In this document: piece by piece, positions 42,550-53,745 of the stretch
Layout of the letters: each line of letters opens with the position of its first letter
How positions within the stretch are numbered: the stretch's first letter is position 1
Source of the DNA: Sanguinoderma infundibulare
Lineage: Eukaryota > Basidiomycota > Agaricomycetes > Polyporales > Polyporaceae
Direction: 5' to 3'
DNA: 64,000 nucleotides
Assembly (NCBI GenBank): GCA_032821775.1
Contig: JAVLRN010000004.1
Span: 1,922,001-1,986,000, forward strand
The notes under the pieces: generated by a model
The model's database searches: none
The model's input: the letters and a program-made list of their open reading frames with translations, nothing else
What the model was told of the DNA's origin: nothing
Translations under genes and position numbers: made by a program

Positions 42550-44041
42550 GATGGATAGCGCAGGGATGGCGGGGAGGATGGTTAATTGCTTGTGGTAGCC
42601 AGAGCGACGAAGATGGGGGGATTGTGCTAAGGGAGGTCGCAGGAGCGACTCGGCCTTTTGAGCCGCCAAGCGACGCAGCTAGCACAGGCCACAATAACGC
42701 ACTCAGGTCGGTTGGGATGAAGCGCGGGGATACAATAAGTGGCAGATATGCAGCGTAAACCCGGAGCCGGTTAGCATAATTGACTTCCGACGCACCGGAA
42801 GCGGTAATGGTTCGTAATTTTGTTTGCGTCGCGTTGTAGCTGCGCTCCCTGCGAATGTCCTGCGTCTGCTGCTGCTGGAGGGTGCCGGCCGAGTACGAAA
42901 AGTTACTCTGGCCGCGCTGCTGGAGGACCGCAAAGTGTGAGCATTTACGGCCCTCGTCAGACACAACGTGACTTTACGTGGGTGCTTGTAGGCTTACATT
43001 GCATCGGAACCCACACAAGTGGCTAAGTCCCATTGTTGCTACGACCAATTCCATTGTTTGAGAGGATCATGTGAGACTGCGGAAACAGCCAACGACAGCC
43101 CAGGACGAAGCCTGACGAAGCCGCGTAAGGGCCACGTTCATGGTCCAAGGTTCGACTACACCATTCCATCTCTGCAGCGTGAATGGAGATGCGACTGACG
43201 GTGTTCCAACCTGATCCTGAGTTATCTCCGCATCCACACGGCATCTCGAATGGCAAATTTAGCGTCGAAACATCGCGCACTTCCTCCGGAGGGTAGGGCC
43301 TGGTGATCGCATGGCGAGAAGGTTACGACAGAGGATGTAAAAGAGGAGTGGTTGAGACTGGCCACTGGGGCAATCGGCCGATGGGCGCTTGGTGGCCGGA
43401 TCACTACAGCCCGGATTTACTCCATTAGTAATCCTGCTGAGGCCGGAGTCCAGAGCTGGAACCCTTGATTGTCCTTGTGAACCATTGTTCTCCGTTCACC
43501 GTCGTTCCCGAAACCTTGCTTTCCTTCAGATCATCTCGGCCAGCGTCATTATGTTCGCACCGTCCAGGGCCGCCTTTTGTCGACGACGGGCCACTTGGGT
43601 GCTACAATAACGGCTAGACCTAGGAGCAACCCAGTCGAGATGAACGACACACACTCTGACAAGCCACATCAGCTATGCCGGCCGCTCAGCTTCAGAGACC
43701 GCGCACAATAGCCGGCCCCTCACAACCCTCCTGACTTGCCGATTGTTGCTCGAACCCGTGGGCCACAGTAGGAGCACGTCAATTTCGTCGCCAAAGCCTG
43801 CGAACCTGTGTTATAAGGCTTCCGGTGAGTGGATAGTCGCTGTGCCCAAACCAACGTCACCGCACTTTTCCGCTCCTCGCAATCCTCCACTGCAGGAAGT
43901 TCGCTAGGAACGACCTTGTCGCTCTCCATCGTCCACCCTCTCATCCGCGAAACCTACCAGCGCAACCCTCCCCATACACATAACATCGCCCTCGCGGTAC
44001 CACCATCACGGTCCGCGTCAGCGTCCACCAATACTCCCCCC
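42550..44041. other. Intergenic region
   Basis: No gene recognised. TTATAAGG near 43811 is a possible TATA element for the pheromone gene at 44042, though 230 nt away. Confidence 0.4.
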
Positions 44042-44260
44042 ATGGACCAATTCGACTTTACCTTTACTCTCTCAGACGTCTCGAACGAGACGTCCCCGGA
44101 GTTGTCGCCAGCGTCGTCAACCGCTCCCTCACCAGAGGCGTCTCTCGTTGCCGCCGTCGTTGTCGACACGGAGGACATCCCGGAGCTCGACCTCGAGCAG
44201 ACCCTCGCCGACTTCGACCATCGCAGCAGCGGGTTCGCGGCGTACTGCGTCATCGCATGA
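44042..44260 (+). CDS. Pheromone precursor, CVIA CaaX box
   Basis: A 72-residue frame, MDQFDFTFTLSDVSNETSPE, ending LADFDHRSSGFAAYCVIA. An Asp-His pair at residues 59-60 may stand in for the usual Glu-His and would leave RSSGFAAYC. It has the longest pro-region in the window, acidic and Ser/Pro-rich. It is the outermost pheromone gene found. Confidence 0.9.
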   Translation: MDQFDFTFTLSDVSNETSPELSPASSTAPSPEASLVAAVVVDTEDIPELDLEQTLADFDHRSSGFAAYCVIA

Positions 44261-46560
44261 ACCCCCCATCCCAGCCTTCGTCCCCATCACAGTATTCGTT
44301 CCAGGGTTCCGCTGCGACAGCCCCCAATACCCGCACTGTCGTTACCCCTTTCGCCACCTCGGACCTGCCAACAGGGTGAGCCCACGCCTCAGTCGCTCGC
44401 ACCGTGTTGCTCTTGTGCTCACCTCTCGCCTCCCTCCACAGCCGAGGGTGCGCTCGTAGCATGCATATTTATCCGCCTTCGTCTCCGTCTCCGTCTTCGC
44501 TCCTATTTCTCCTTGCGCGTCCGCGTCCTCCCACCCTCGTTTGCGCTTCCTCGTCCTCAGCGTCGACATTTATTCGGCCGGCCAGCCCAGCGTTCGCTCC
44601 TTGCGCCTCGTTGTCTATTCGTATCTTTATGTGTCCCACGATTGAGCCCGGTTCCTTCTTGATGGTTGTATTCGGCTTGGATGGGTGTCCCAGAGAGGGT
44701 ATTTATTGTGTATCTATAGCTCCTGTATCACGTCCCGCCGTCAACGATTCGATGATCTTGTGCTCGGGCTTACCCATGGTGTGCTCGATATCGCGTGCGT
44801 CTATCCAGTCCTGCGATAGCGTCTCGGACGAGGACATTCACCGAGGGCAAGCTCCAATGATTCGGCAGCCAGGAAGCGGATGAGAAACGCATTCGTGGCC
44901 TGCAACGGGTCTCAGCGTCGGAGGCGGCACTGGTCCGAGGCCAGTCCGAGGCTTTCCGAGGAGTTCCTGAGGACGTCAAATCAGGTGGCAGTGTTAGCGG
45001 AGGCGCCGCTCAGCGGGAGTCGGGTAGCGCGCTCTTACCGGGACATCGTGACCGTAACCACCGGTCGATTCCTCAAACGACCCTCACGTAGCGACTCAAT
45101 ATCGTTTTAGCACGCAAGTCACAACCACAGCAGAGCTCTACAGGGGGTAGCAGACGTCCCACAAGCCCACTGAGAGAGAGAAAGAGACCCTAGACCTCAA
45201 CCACCAGTGTCGAGAATCACGAGCCGCACCCCAGAGCTACGACCGCAGAACATGCCAGAAGCGCACCAAAGACCAGTGAGACATGTGACAGGGCAGCTGA
45301 CACCAAAGGACCCAGGGAGAGCCTGAGCCGTCGCAACAGTACCAGTGCACTGGCAGTGCCAGGTGGAGCTACCAGTACGGTGACCGACCACAGGTGTACC
45401 AGCAAGGCAGGAGGAACATTGACGCGTCATTAAGTGGAGACACTCACTAGCTTTTAATTAATGACCCCTCTCCGTTGCGGACGTCCGAGACTGCGCCGCA
45501 GGGTTGAGCTAAGTCCATCGATGGTCGGGCTCCAGCCTGAGCCGGTGGGGCGGCATTGTGTCGCTCGAGGGTGCGTCCGCCGTGGTAGTCGATGAGCAGA
45601 AGGTCATGTCAGGTGGTGAGGTGTGAGGTGTGAGGCCCGTGGTTGGAAGAGATGTGGGTGTGGAGAGAGGAGGAGAGGCGCGCGTGAGGGGTTTTATGGG
45701 CATGGGGCAAAACAACCCATCCACAAGCCGCCATTGTGCCCGAACACACGGTGGTGCGCGAGAGTAACAGCGGTCAAAGGACGTTTGATGCTCTATCGCG
45801 CCAAATCGGTCGGACAATAGGGCGCGAGGAAAACACGGTTGATCGTCAGGACGCCGCGAGAGACTGTGACTCGTCGCGACCGTCACATGATCGACGCGCC
45901 TTGGGTCTCAACCACATCCTGCTCCACAACGACTATTGTTCCTCCGCAGCGTACGCCTCCACGGCACGCGTCCGTACGCGTGCGCTCTTGGTGGTTTAAG
46001 AGGGGTGCATCGTGCTGTGGTACATCGACGTGGGCAGCGCATTCGGACCAGCAACCACCAAAATATTTGTGCGAAATCGCCCGCCCGAACGTGTTCAGCC
46101 CACGAAGGGTAGATGTACGCCCAGTACGCCCAGTACATTCCTCCCATGCCTCGGATGGCAAGCGAGTCAAGGGTGATCGCAGCCAGCATGAGGGAAAGGA
46201 AAATATGGTCATGAACGCGTTGGCTGTGGCAATGCCGATAGAGTTGGTGTAGATCGGAATACCAGCCTGATGACCGTGTGGACATCGCCACCAACCAACA
46301 CTTGGGATGAGAAGCTAACAGACGCGCCAGAGAAGAATCACTTGACGAACACGTCGGACGCGATTAACCCGCTTGAGAGAAAGAGGCTAGCCGGGTTATA
46401 AGGGCTGAGCTTGTGGTTGACGAAATCGATGGCGCCGTTCAGCCAAATAGGCTCGGATATGCATGATGAACGCGCACTTGATAACTTCAAGCGCATGTTC
46501 ACCATGAAAACCAGCCAGCAGGGAGAACGACCGTCCTTCAGACCCCTGGTGCGTAGGTAC
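44261..46560. other. Region without clear gene, edge of mating locus
   Basis: Minus-strand frames at 45908-46294 (AAITLDSLAIRGMGGMYWAY) and 46338-46625 (GAIDFVNHKLSPYNPASLFL) look coding-like and may be exons of one unrecognised gene, possibly a membrane protein. No start, domain or splice chain could be established. Confidence 0.35.
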
Positions 46561-46579
46561 ATCAGTAAAAGCGCTGGCG

Positions 46580-46980
46580 AGCCGTAGCAACCAGTACCGT
46601 CTCTGTAGACCACTGTAGCCCCCATAGCACACTATAGCATTGGTGGCCACTCCAATAGACTCTGTAGTGGTACACAGCGCACAGGCCCCCTTTATAGCAC
46701 ATGGTAGCGGACCTAGACGTAGCAAGTGGAAGCGAAATTTGGATGCATTACTATGAGCCTGACATAGTCATTTTTGAAGCAGGCTAAGTGGTCACAATGG
46801 GGCGGAGCTTGCACGCAGTTACTGAGGCCAACAAACATATATAAGAGATTTTCGTGCTCTGTTGATATATAAAAAGGAGCCCAGGAGATACTAGCATACA
46901 TGAATCACGTCCTCGAAGGGTTGCACTGGAACTAGTAGACGGGCGGTACTACCCTTCACCTGCACAAGCTACTGTAGCGA
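46580..46980. repeat. TGTAGC repeat cluster, left end of possible element
   Basis: CTGTAG or CGTAGC recurs about six times (46584, 46603, 46612, 46655, 46717, 46973). AGCACACTATAGCAT at 46626 recurs in inverted form near 53625. Read as subterminal repeats of a DNA transposon. Confidence 0.4.
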
Positions 46981-47021
46981 ATCATCTCCTCTTGTGCCGC
47001 GCTTGAGAACACACTCAGACC

Positions 47022-47102
47022 GTGGCCATCAGGCGGGGTCATGAAGTTGGCGTTGTTGTAGCCGCCACCGTCCTGCGCGTTCGCAATGACAGCGTCATCA
47101 TC
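47022..47102 (-). pseudogene. Fungalysin (M36) fragment, downstream piece
   Basis: Minus-strand residues DDDAVIANAQDGGGYNNANF then MTPPDGH match the stretch that in fungalysins directly follows NFGRGG. That preceding part is found at 50744, 3.6 kb away, so the gene has been split. After DGH the sequence no longer resembles the family, so the zinc-binding HExxH region is absent. Confidence 0.8.
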
Positions 47103-47209
47103 AGGAAAACCACCCAAGCTAATTTAATGTATTAACTGCAACTATGATCTAATGGAGATACTGTCAATCTAAAATGATCTAAATTTGAACTAATTGCACT
47201 AATGTTGCA

Positions 47210-48740
47210 CTAACACACAGAGGGATCTTTAAAATAGTAATAATGTGCACTAATTAGTGCTACTTTTGCACTACTTTCACCTATTTTCATGTATTGGGAC
47301 AATTGAAACATACTGGGATGGTTGAGTGCTTTAACATCACATTCAGCACTTTTCACAGCATGAACGACAGCGAGCAATGGCATTATAACCCACACTATGT
47401 AGGGACAGTGACAAATGTACACTACATACACATAAACCACTACACGCTCATCGAGGGACACACACTCTGGGTGCCAGGAACACCGTACATGCTGGTTTTT
47501 TTGGCTCTGTTCATCGACCGTGTAGACGAAGTCACCCTGTGCAGGGTTAAAGTTGTAGTTGTCAATGGAAGGGAGCTGGATCATGCTGTGCACATGAAGG
47601 ATCCCGCCGGCACCCGCGTGGTCCTCTGTGGGGTGGAGAGACATTGACAGACATTGAGATGGATTCTCGGAGTACAGCGATGGATACAGAGACATTGCTT
47701 GACTGTGCCTGCGCTCCTGATGAATGCTCAAAGAGCTGCCATTCGCATACGACTTCGATGAGTGCAAATGCGACAACGACAAACTGAGCAGGTGATGGTG
47801 GCCAGAACCAGGGCGAGAGTGATCATGATCAAAATGCCCGCTCTGGTCCTCAAATGACATTGAACAAGGCAGCGGAAGAGCAAGTGTGGGAAGCCTAGGG
47901 GCCAGCGAGATTATGGTGGCCAGGTGCAGCTATATGCGTGTGTGGATCCATGTATCAGGTCGTCATCGTCGAAGGTGAAAAATGAAGAATAAGTTACCCA
48001 AGGCGCACGATGATGCACAAGGGGGAAAGTTTGTGCATTGAAGGTGAAATGGAGGCAACTGCCGCAGCGCTTACTATGCGTGGACAGGCAGGGACATCGC
48101 AGGCGCGAGCGTATTGTGGTAGACTGGCGCTGCATGCGTTGGCATTTGCGGTTGCAAGTGGAAATGGGGAAAAGGGAAGGAGCGGATGATGGTCGATAGA
48201 GCAGACTTACGATGTTGAGGATGGAGTGACACGTCTCCATGTATGCGTGCCTGGGGGTGCAGCGAGTACTCGACCGCTGCGACCTTGGTGGGGTAGGGCA
48301 TGGGGGCCGCAGGAACGGCGACAGGCTCGGGTGTGCGAAGGAGGGAGAGGGACTTGAAGGAAGACTCGGAGTCGACATCCATGTCGCTCGAGTTGGATGA
48401 CCAGTGCGAGTTGAGAGGAGAGCTTGTGTGGCAGGTGTGGTGCTGGTGGGGGAGACGAGTGTGTGCGTGGTGGGATGCAGAGAGTGCGACTGGCCCTGGG
48501 AGATGGTCCATGGAGAAGGAAGGAGGAAGGAGCCAGGGCAAGTAGATGGCAGAGGAGAACGCAGAGAGCCAGGAAGGGCGATTAGACGTTGCATCGTCAT
48601 ACTTGGTGGGGCAACGACAGCGGGGATGGACTGCTGAGAGAGAAGGAGCTGCAGCGGGGAGACGAGGCAGGACAGGCTGCAGGTGCTTCTGAAGACGGTC
48701 GGACGAGGATGGCAATGTGGCGAGTGGGAGAGCTCAGAGA
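47210..48740 (-). other. Coding-like sequence, unrecognised
   Basis: Frames at 47210-47860 (GSGHHHLLSLSLSHLHSSKS, DNYNFNPAQGDFVYTVDEQS) and 48074-48715 (NSSDMDVDSESSFKSLSLLR) have compositional bias and coherent low-complexity blocks, as in regulatory proteins. They may be exons of a captured host gene. No domain or reliable splicing seen. Confidence 0.3.
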
Positions 48741-48838
48741 TGAGGAGAGTCTGAAGTCTTAGATGCTCGATTTCTGGCATGTCGCCACCAAATCGAGCAT
48801 CTAAGACTTTGACCTCTCCTCCCACTCGCCACGTCATC
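48721..48838. repeat. Imperfect inverted repeat
   Basis: AGTCTTAGATGCTCGATTT (from 48755) is followed after about 14 nt by its exact reverse complement, ending near 48808. The symmetry continues outward imperfectly to CGAGTGGGAG and CCCACTCG. It lies at the junction of two divergent coding-like blocks. Confidence 0.7.
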
Positions 48839-49328
48839 TCCCTTCTCCTGAGCGCATCCCTTGTCACCACGCCCCAGGCATCCCAGCTCGCCCCCCAGGT
48901 GTCCCCCACCTTGTCCAGCAAATGCTTTCACCACAAACTCGACCAGGCTGTCTCCAATGATGATGGTTTCGTCCACGACCCTGATGTTGACCCAAAGATG
49001 GACTCCAAGGCCATGCTCATGCCCAGTCACCGCAGCTAAGTCATGCTACCGCTGCATCCGCTCTCCACCCCCATTACCAGCAGTATCCGCACCTGCACCC
49101 ATCCCACTCCCACGCCGATGATCCTCACTACGCGTACCCCAATCAGCATCATTCACACTGCCGGCGCTCAACCTCGCATGGATGGTCCTCCCGCAGCTGC
49201 TCCCGCTCCCGCTCCCGCCCCTCCGCCAGCAGCCTTGAAGCCATGCTCATCGAGGTGACGACCACTGGTGATGACAATGCTCCCCACCTCCACGGCCATC
49301 ATGCTGTCCACCCTCCACAGCATCTGGC

Positions 49329-50193
49329 ATGCTACCATTCGACTTCTCCCGGACACGACTATCACCTCAGGAGCAGCCGACCGCTCAAAACGCCATGGCT
49401 GACATGACCGTCCCCACTGTAGCCCCTGTCCCGCCACCCGCACCCTTACCAACACCTGCACCTGCACCAGTACCAGTGGCAGACCGCCCCTGGTGCTCAT
49501 TCCCGCCCTTTCCCCAGCCACCCCCAAGCATCGAGCTCATTCGGTTCAAGGACTTCAAGCTGCTCAGCATCCACATCCCTGAACCCCAGGGCCCGTTGGA
49601 CCTGGAGCCAGTCGAGGTCGACGGCCTCAGCATCCCTACACTGATGCTATGTGTGCACCATGACCTAACGACGATGGAGAAGCACAAGCGCAAGAACAAG
49701 CATGCCCAGGCGCGTGCGTCCTCCACGCTTGTTGACCGTGGTGTTGTGGTCCCTGGCCAGACCACGTCTCCTCCTGGGCCGCTGGTCGCCCCATGCCAGC
49801 ACATCTTCGCACCGCCTTTCACTGGCACACCTGTCAAGAAGTCCATGATAGGTGTGGCAGGCTCGCTCAGTGGCAATGGGAGCATACTGACTTTGGGTGC
49901 ACCCGAGATCGTCGCTCCTGATCTGATAAGTGTACATGCTGACATCCCCATCAGGCCCTACAGGAAGCGTCATCTCTGGTCCCTCCATGATCAGCACTGG
50001 TGGCTACCTGCCCATGAACTCATCCGGTCAGCGCATTTGCTGCCAATGCGGCCTCCCTGATCATTATGAGGGCAAGTGCATTGAAAAGTGGGGGCCGGGC
50101 CTGGAAGGACCAGGTACGGTCTGTGACAGGTACATGCAGATGATTGAACTGCTAGTTTATGGTATCTCACTGGACTGTTGTGTGTGTGAGTAG
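49329..50193 (+). other. Coding-like sequence, possible N-terminal part of the vWFA gene
   Basis: A 243-residue frame with a Pro/Ala-rich start, then IELIRFKDFKLLSIHIPEPQ and SIPTLMLCVHHDLTTMEKHK. It continues in the next frame with CQCGLPDHYEGKCIEKWGPG. It might be the 5' part of the gene whose vWFA domain is at 52540, but this rests on strand and position only. Frameshifted between the two blocks. Confidence 0.3.
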
Positions 50194-50743
50194 GTAATGA
50201 AGTACGTCGAGCACTGCAGGATACTCGAGAGCCAGAACCTCGTGGCAATGCACCACCAGCCACCCGCAATCCATCTGTCAGGTGCACCCCAAGCTGCGCT
50301 GGGCTCACTCACCAAATGCCTGTGTCCTCATCCCTTGCTCTCCTCCCTCGCCTCTGCCAGCTGTATGAGTTCTCCACCCTCACCGGCATGCTTGCCTGTA
50401 GCTACAGCAATGTATTAGTTATGCTCAATATACATTTCATGTCTATCTTCATGTGGCATGTGCAAGTTCTGGACAGCCCAGCAAATCTCTGAGATATTGA
50501 ACCTGTGGTCCTACATTAGCAACCATTAGGAAGGATTAGCAATAAAGTAGCATACAGTAGTGCTACTTTATCCCTAATCCTCTAAGGCAAAGATACCAAA
50601 ACTAGGGACCTCCATACTCTTAGGCTAATCTTAGGCTAATGTTTTCTAACTCACTAATGCTTCTTATTTAGAACTAATTCCCACTTTTTAGCTGTACTTT
50701 CATCAAACTAGCTTGGGAGGGTTTTTCCAGAGATATTCTTCTA

Positions 50744-51564
50744 ACCGCCATGACCGAAGTTGAGCTGCTGGAAGTTCCCCGTGACCTCGTTGAAGCTGTA
50801 GTGGTAGTAGAGGTCGTGGACGAGGTTGGAGGTGTAGAAGAGCTGCATGATGATCACGTTGATGTACTTCTTCACCTCCTTGAGCGTGTCCTCGGTTGTG
50901 GTCTGCTTAGTACTGTAGGAGAAGTAGAACACCTTGGAGGAGCCGGCGTCAGGGTGGTAGTTGCTGACCCAGTTGTTGTGGCCTTTCCAGCCCCCATGTG
51001 TGAAGATGTTGCCTCACTTCGTGGTGGTGTTCTGGATCGCAAATGGGTACTTGATGCATATGTTCGATGACTCTGGGTCATTGGCATGCGGGAGGGCATG
51101 CCAGCCCCAAGGAGAGGCCAGCACATCAAAATTCTCCTTCTGAATGGAGTGCTCGCCTGCCGAGGGATCATTGATGCTGAAGGCAAAGACGTTGTAGGTC
51201 ACGTCCTCTGTGTCCTTTCAGGGAACGGGAGCCATGGGCATGGGAGAGTCGGAGGCCCAGTCGACGACTGAGATGATGAGGTGAGGGGACTTGGAAGTGA
51301 CGGCAGCCTCATACCAGTTGTCCTTCATCTTGACCTCGAACTTCCAGACAAGCCTGAGAGTAGTAGTGTCGCCATTGGGGACCTGGATGAAGGCGAGGCG
51401 GCCCTTGACGGGGTTGATGGCATCGGGAACATTGCCGACGGTGAAGGAGGGAGGGTAATCGCCAATGAGGTAGTGCTCAAATTAACACACATGTGAGAGA
51501 GGTACTTACCAGTGTTGTCAAGGATCTTGGCACTGAGCTGCTCGCGGGGGGTCACCGTGATCAT
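50744..51564 (-). pseudogene. Fungalysin (M36 metallopeptidase) pseudogene, upstream piece
   Basis: Secreted Zn-metallopeptidase family. Seen on the minus strand: propeptide-like WKFEVKMKDNWYEAAVTSKS and LIISVVDWASDSP, then ENFDVLASPWGWHALPHAND, YPFAIQNTTTK followed by TGA (a Trp codon is expected), and DAGSSKVFYFSYS. It ends with LFYTSNLVHDLYYHYSF and NFQQLNFGHGG at 50744. The next codon is TAG, at the start of the inserted sequence. The homologous continuation is at 47022-47102. Stops, a frameshift and a missing catalytic region make it dead. Confidence 0.82.
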
Positions 51565-52539
51565 GAACTAGAGTGACGTCTCCTGACGCAGTGTCCTCTG
51601 CGCTGGCAAAGTTGAGGGACTGGATTATGAAGTCAGAGAGGCTGACAAACTGGCAGTTCTAGTCACAGAGGTTGCCAAACTGACTGGGGGAGTCACGGGC
51701 GAGGGTGCCACTGGGCTTGGAGAGATCAACCTGGTGAAGGTGCATGGTCAATGCTTGAGAGACTGGCAGTATTCGGCATAAGGATTAATGTCATGCTGAG
51801 TGGGCTGGAAGTCGGCGTGCTTGAGGTGGAAGGAGTCACCATACAAAAGGATGACATCGTAAGATCGACTATCGAAAGTGTTCTCCATGGGACAAGTCAG
51901 GTTGTATGAGCCTGCCCTAAACATGGGCGCCAATGGATCATTGCCAAGAGCAGTCAGTTCTGGAGTTAAAGTCTTCACTTGTCGCTTGTTACTCCTCCTC
52001 CCCATCCTTCTCCCTGGCTTGACCCTTCATCTTTATCTTCAGCCTGTGGATTATTCGACCACATACTGCTCTTTCTACTCACTCTGCTCCATTATGCTGT
52101 CTCTTTACCCACTTCTCTGACAATGGTACATTCATTCTCTGCCACCTCTGCCGCCTCTGCCGCCTCACGTTGTCTTGCAGCCTCTCGCTTCCTCAGCCTC
52201 ACATTGCTTCCATGCCCCCTCCACCTCTCTCTGTTAAGCTATGTCTTTTGTGTCTAGCCAAAGGATGCTCTTCAGTTCCACACCCACTGGCTCCAGTCTT
52301 GGCCAGCAGTCAGTGGCAGCCAAAAGGCAATGCACATGCTTAGCGGGAGCACGACGGGGACCACGGTCAGTACTGCCGATAGCCTTCTAATGGGTCCATC
52401 CAATTGACCGTGTCTCCTAACACGTCATACAGCTCTGCATTGCTTGGACCACGGCTGGGCCTCCACCAGAAACTGTCTACCTTGGATGAGCATGACGAGC
52501 TCAGCAGGTGCTCATCACCATGCAGCCGCAGCCTCTGGT

Positions 52540-53440
52540 TGCACTGCACATGTCTACCAGCCTGTCCAACTTGCTCACCCCACTCGTGCACACACCGACA
52601 GACCTCATCCTTGTTATCCCCGTCCCTGGTCTAAACTCAACCCCAAGCATGGCGACGCTCAAGATCCACGTGGTCAAGACGTCACTCGACTTCATCCTCC
52701 ACTTTCTCTCCCCAAAGGACTGTCTAAGCCTGGTCACATTTGAAGTGGGCATTGGTGGCTGAGTACACCAGATGCCGTTCCTGAGTGTTGGCAAGCCACA
52801 GAGCTGGCAGTGGCTGTTGAAGTTTATAGAGGACATTGGCAGGCGAGAGGACGTGGATGATGAGTTTCTCGTGTGTGGATCCCAAGAAGACAAGACAGAT
52901 GTTGTAACGGCCGTCAACAATGGTATGTCGACTTCCCCTTGTCTGCAGTCGTGGCAGGCATGTGACTGATTGGCGTTCGTCATTTTTCCTCTCGCAGGTC
53001 TTAACATCATTCTGCAGTGGAAGTTGCGGAACCCATCACAGGGTTCGTGCTCGTGAGTGACTCATCTGAGATGACACGATGGGTGCAGATGGACCTCATC
53101 CTCGCGCGTGCAGAGGTGGCGAACGTGTCAATCCACTCATTTGGCTATGACCTGGCATCCCTCTGGCTCATGTCGAACAACACGAGTGGGATGTACACAT
53201 TTGTGAAGGACTGGTACGACCTCTGGGACTGCCTGGTGGGCTGCATCAGGGGCATGATGTTCATTGGGCTCGCAAGCATGAAGCTGCATCTGAAGATCAT
53301 CGGCAGCAACCGCTTCCATATCTGCAAGATCTCTGGGGGGCTGCTTGTGATCCTGTTGTCGGACTGGCAGGATGTGGACGTTGAGGTTGGGGAGCTGCGA
53401 ATTGGTTGTAACTTCCTTAACAAATATGTGAATGGTCATG
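52540..53440 (+). pseudogene. vWFA-domain protein fragment
   Basis: Reads TDLILVIPVPGLNSTPSMAT, SLDFILHFLSPKDCLSLVTF, then TGA at 52760 within GGVHQMPFLS, and CGSQEDKTDVVTAVNNG. After an intron (52923-52997, GTATGT to TCGCAG) and a one-base shift near 53035 it gives FVLVSDSSEMTRWVQMDLI, IHSFGYDLASLWLMSN and YTFVKDWYDLWDCLVGC. This is the von Willebrand factor A fold as used in a family of large Agaricomycete cytoplasmic proteins. The expected first MIDAS motif DxSxS appears as PVPGLNS, so metal binding is doubtful. A gene fragment in transposon-rich DNA. Confidence 0.7.
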
Positions 53441-53619
53441 ATCGCAAGCAGGGTGGAGTAGCTGCATTATTTTTTGTATCCCATTTATGCCACTTTTGCC
53501 TATATATCCCATGACTTATACCTCGAACATTACTGGCGTGATGTGAGTGCTCGCATGGGCAGCCACAGCCTGGAGATGGGTCAATTTCCGAATGCTTTAT
53601 ATGCTGTATATGTATCTAT

Positions 53620-53745
53620 GTGATACTATAGTGTGCTACAGCGTGCTACGGAAGTAACCGCCCCATGCTACATGTCACTAAATAAAGGGGAGGTCGCAAT
53701 CTGACAACAACTGCTATATAGACTACATAGTGCTACAGGAGCCCA
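53620..53745. repeat. GCTACA repeat cluster, right end of possible element
   Basis: GTGCTACAG, GTGCTACGG, TGCTACATG and GTGCTACAG occur within 110 bases, in the orientation opposite to the TGTAGC cluster at 46580-46980. ACTATAGTGTGCTACAG is the inverted counterpart of sequence near 46612-46635. Confidence 0.4.

Larger units (their letters stand above)
47104..50728. mobile_element. Inserted element with terminal inverted repeats, carrying gene-like fragments
   Basis: The ends are inverted copies: AGGAAAACCACCCAAGCTAA at 47103 inward, and, on the other strand from 50730 inward, TGGAAAAACCCTCCCAAGCT, both continuing with TTT.ATG. Both ends are AT-rich, with repeated ACTAAT/TTAG motifs. The element separates two parts of an M36 gene that are contiguous in intact homologues. 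No transposase was recognised inside, so it is probably non-autonomous. A clean target-site duplication was not found. Confidence 0.55.

Noticed and set aside
44700..44720. YCVSIA in a plus-strand frame
   Set aside because: Internal to a longer frame without stop and without a precursor-like N terminus.
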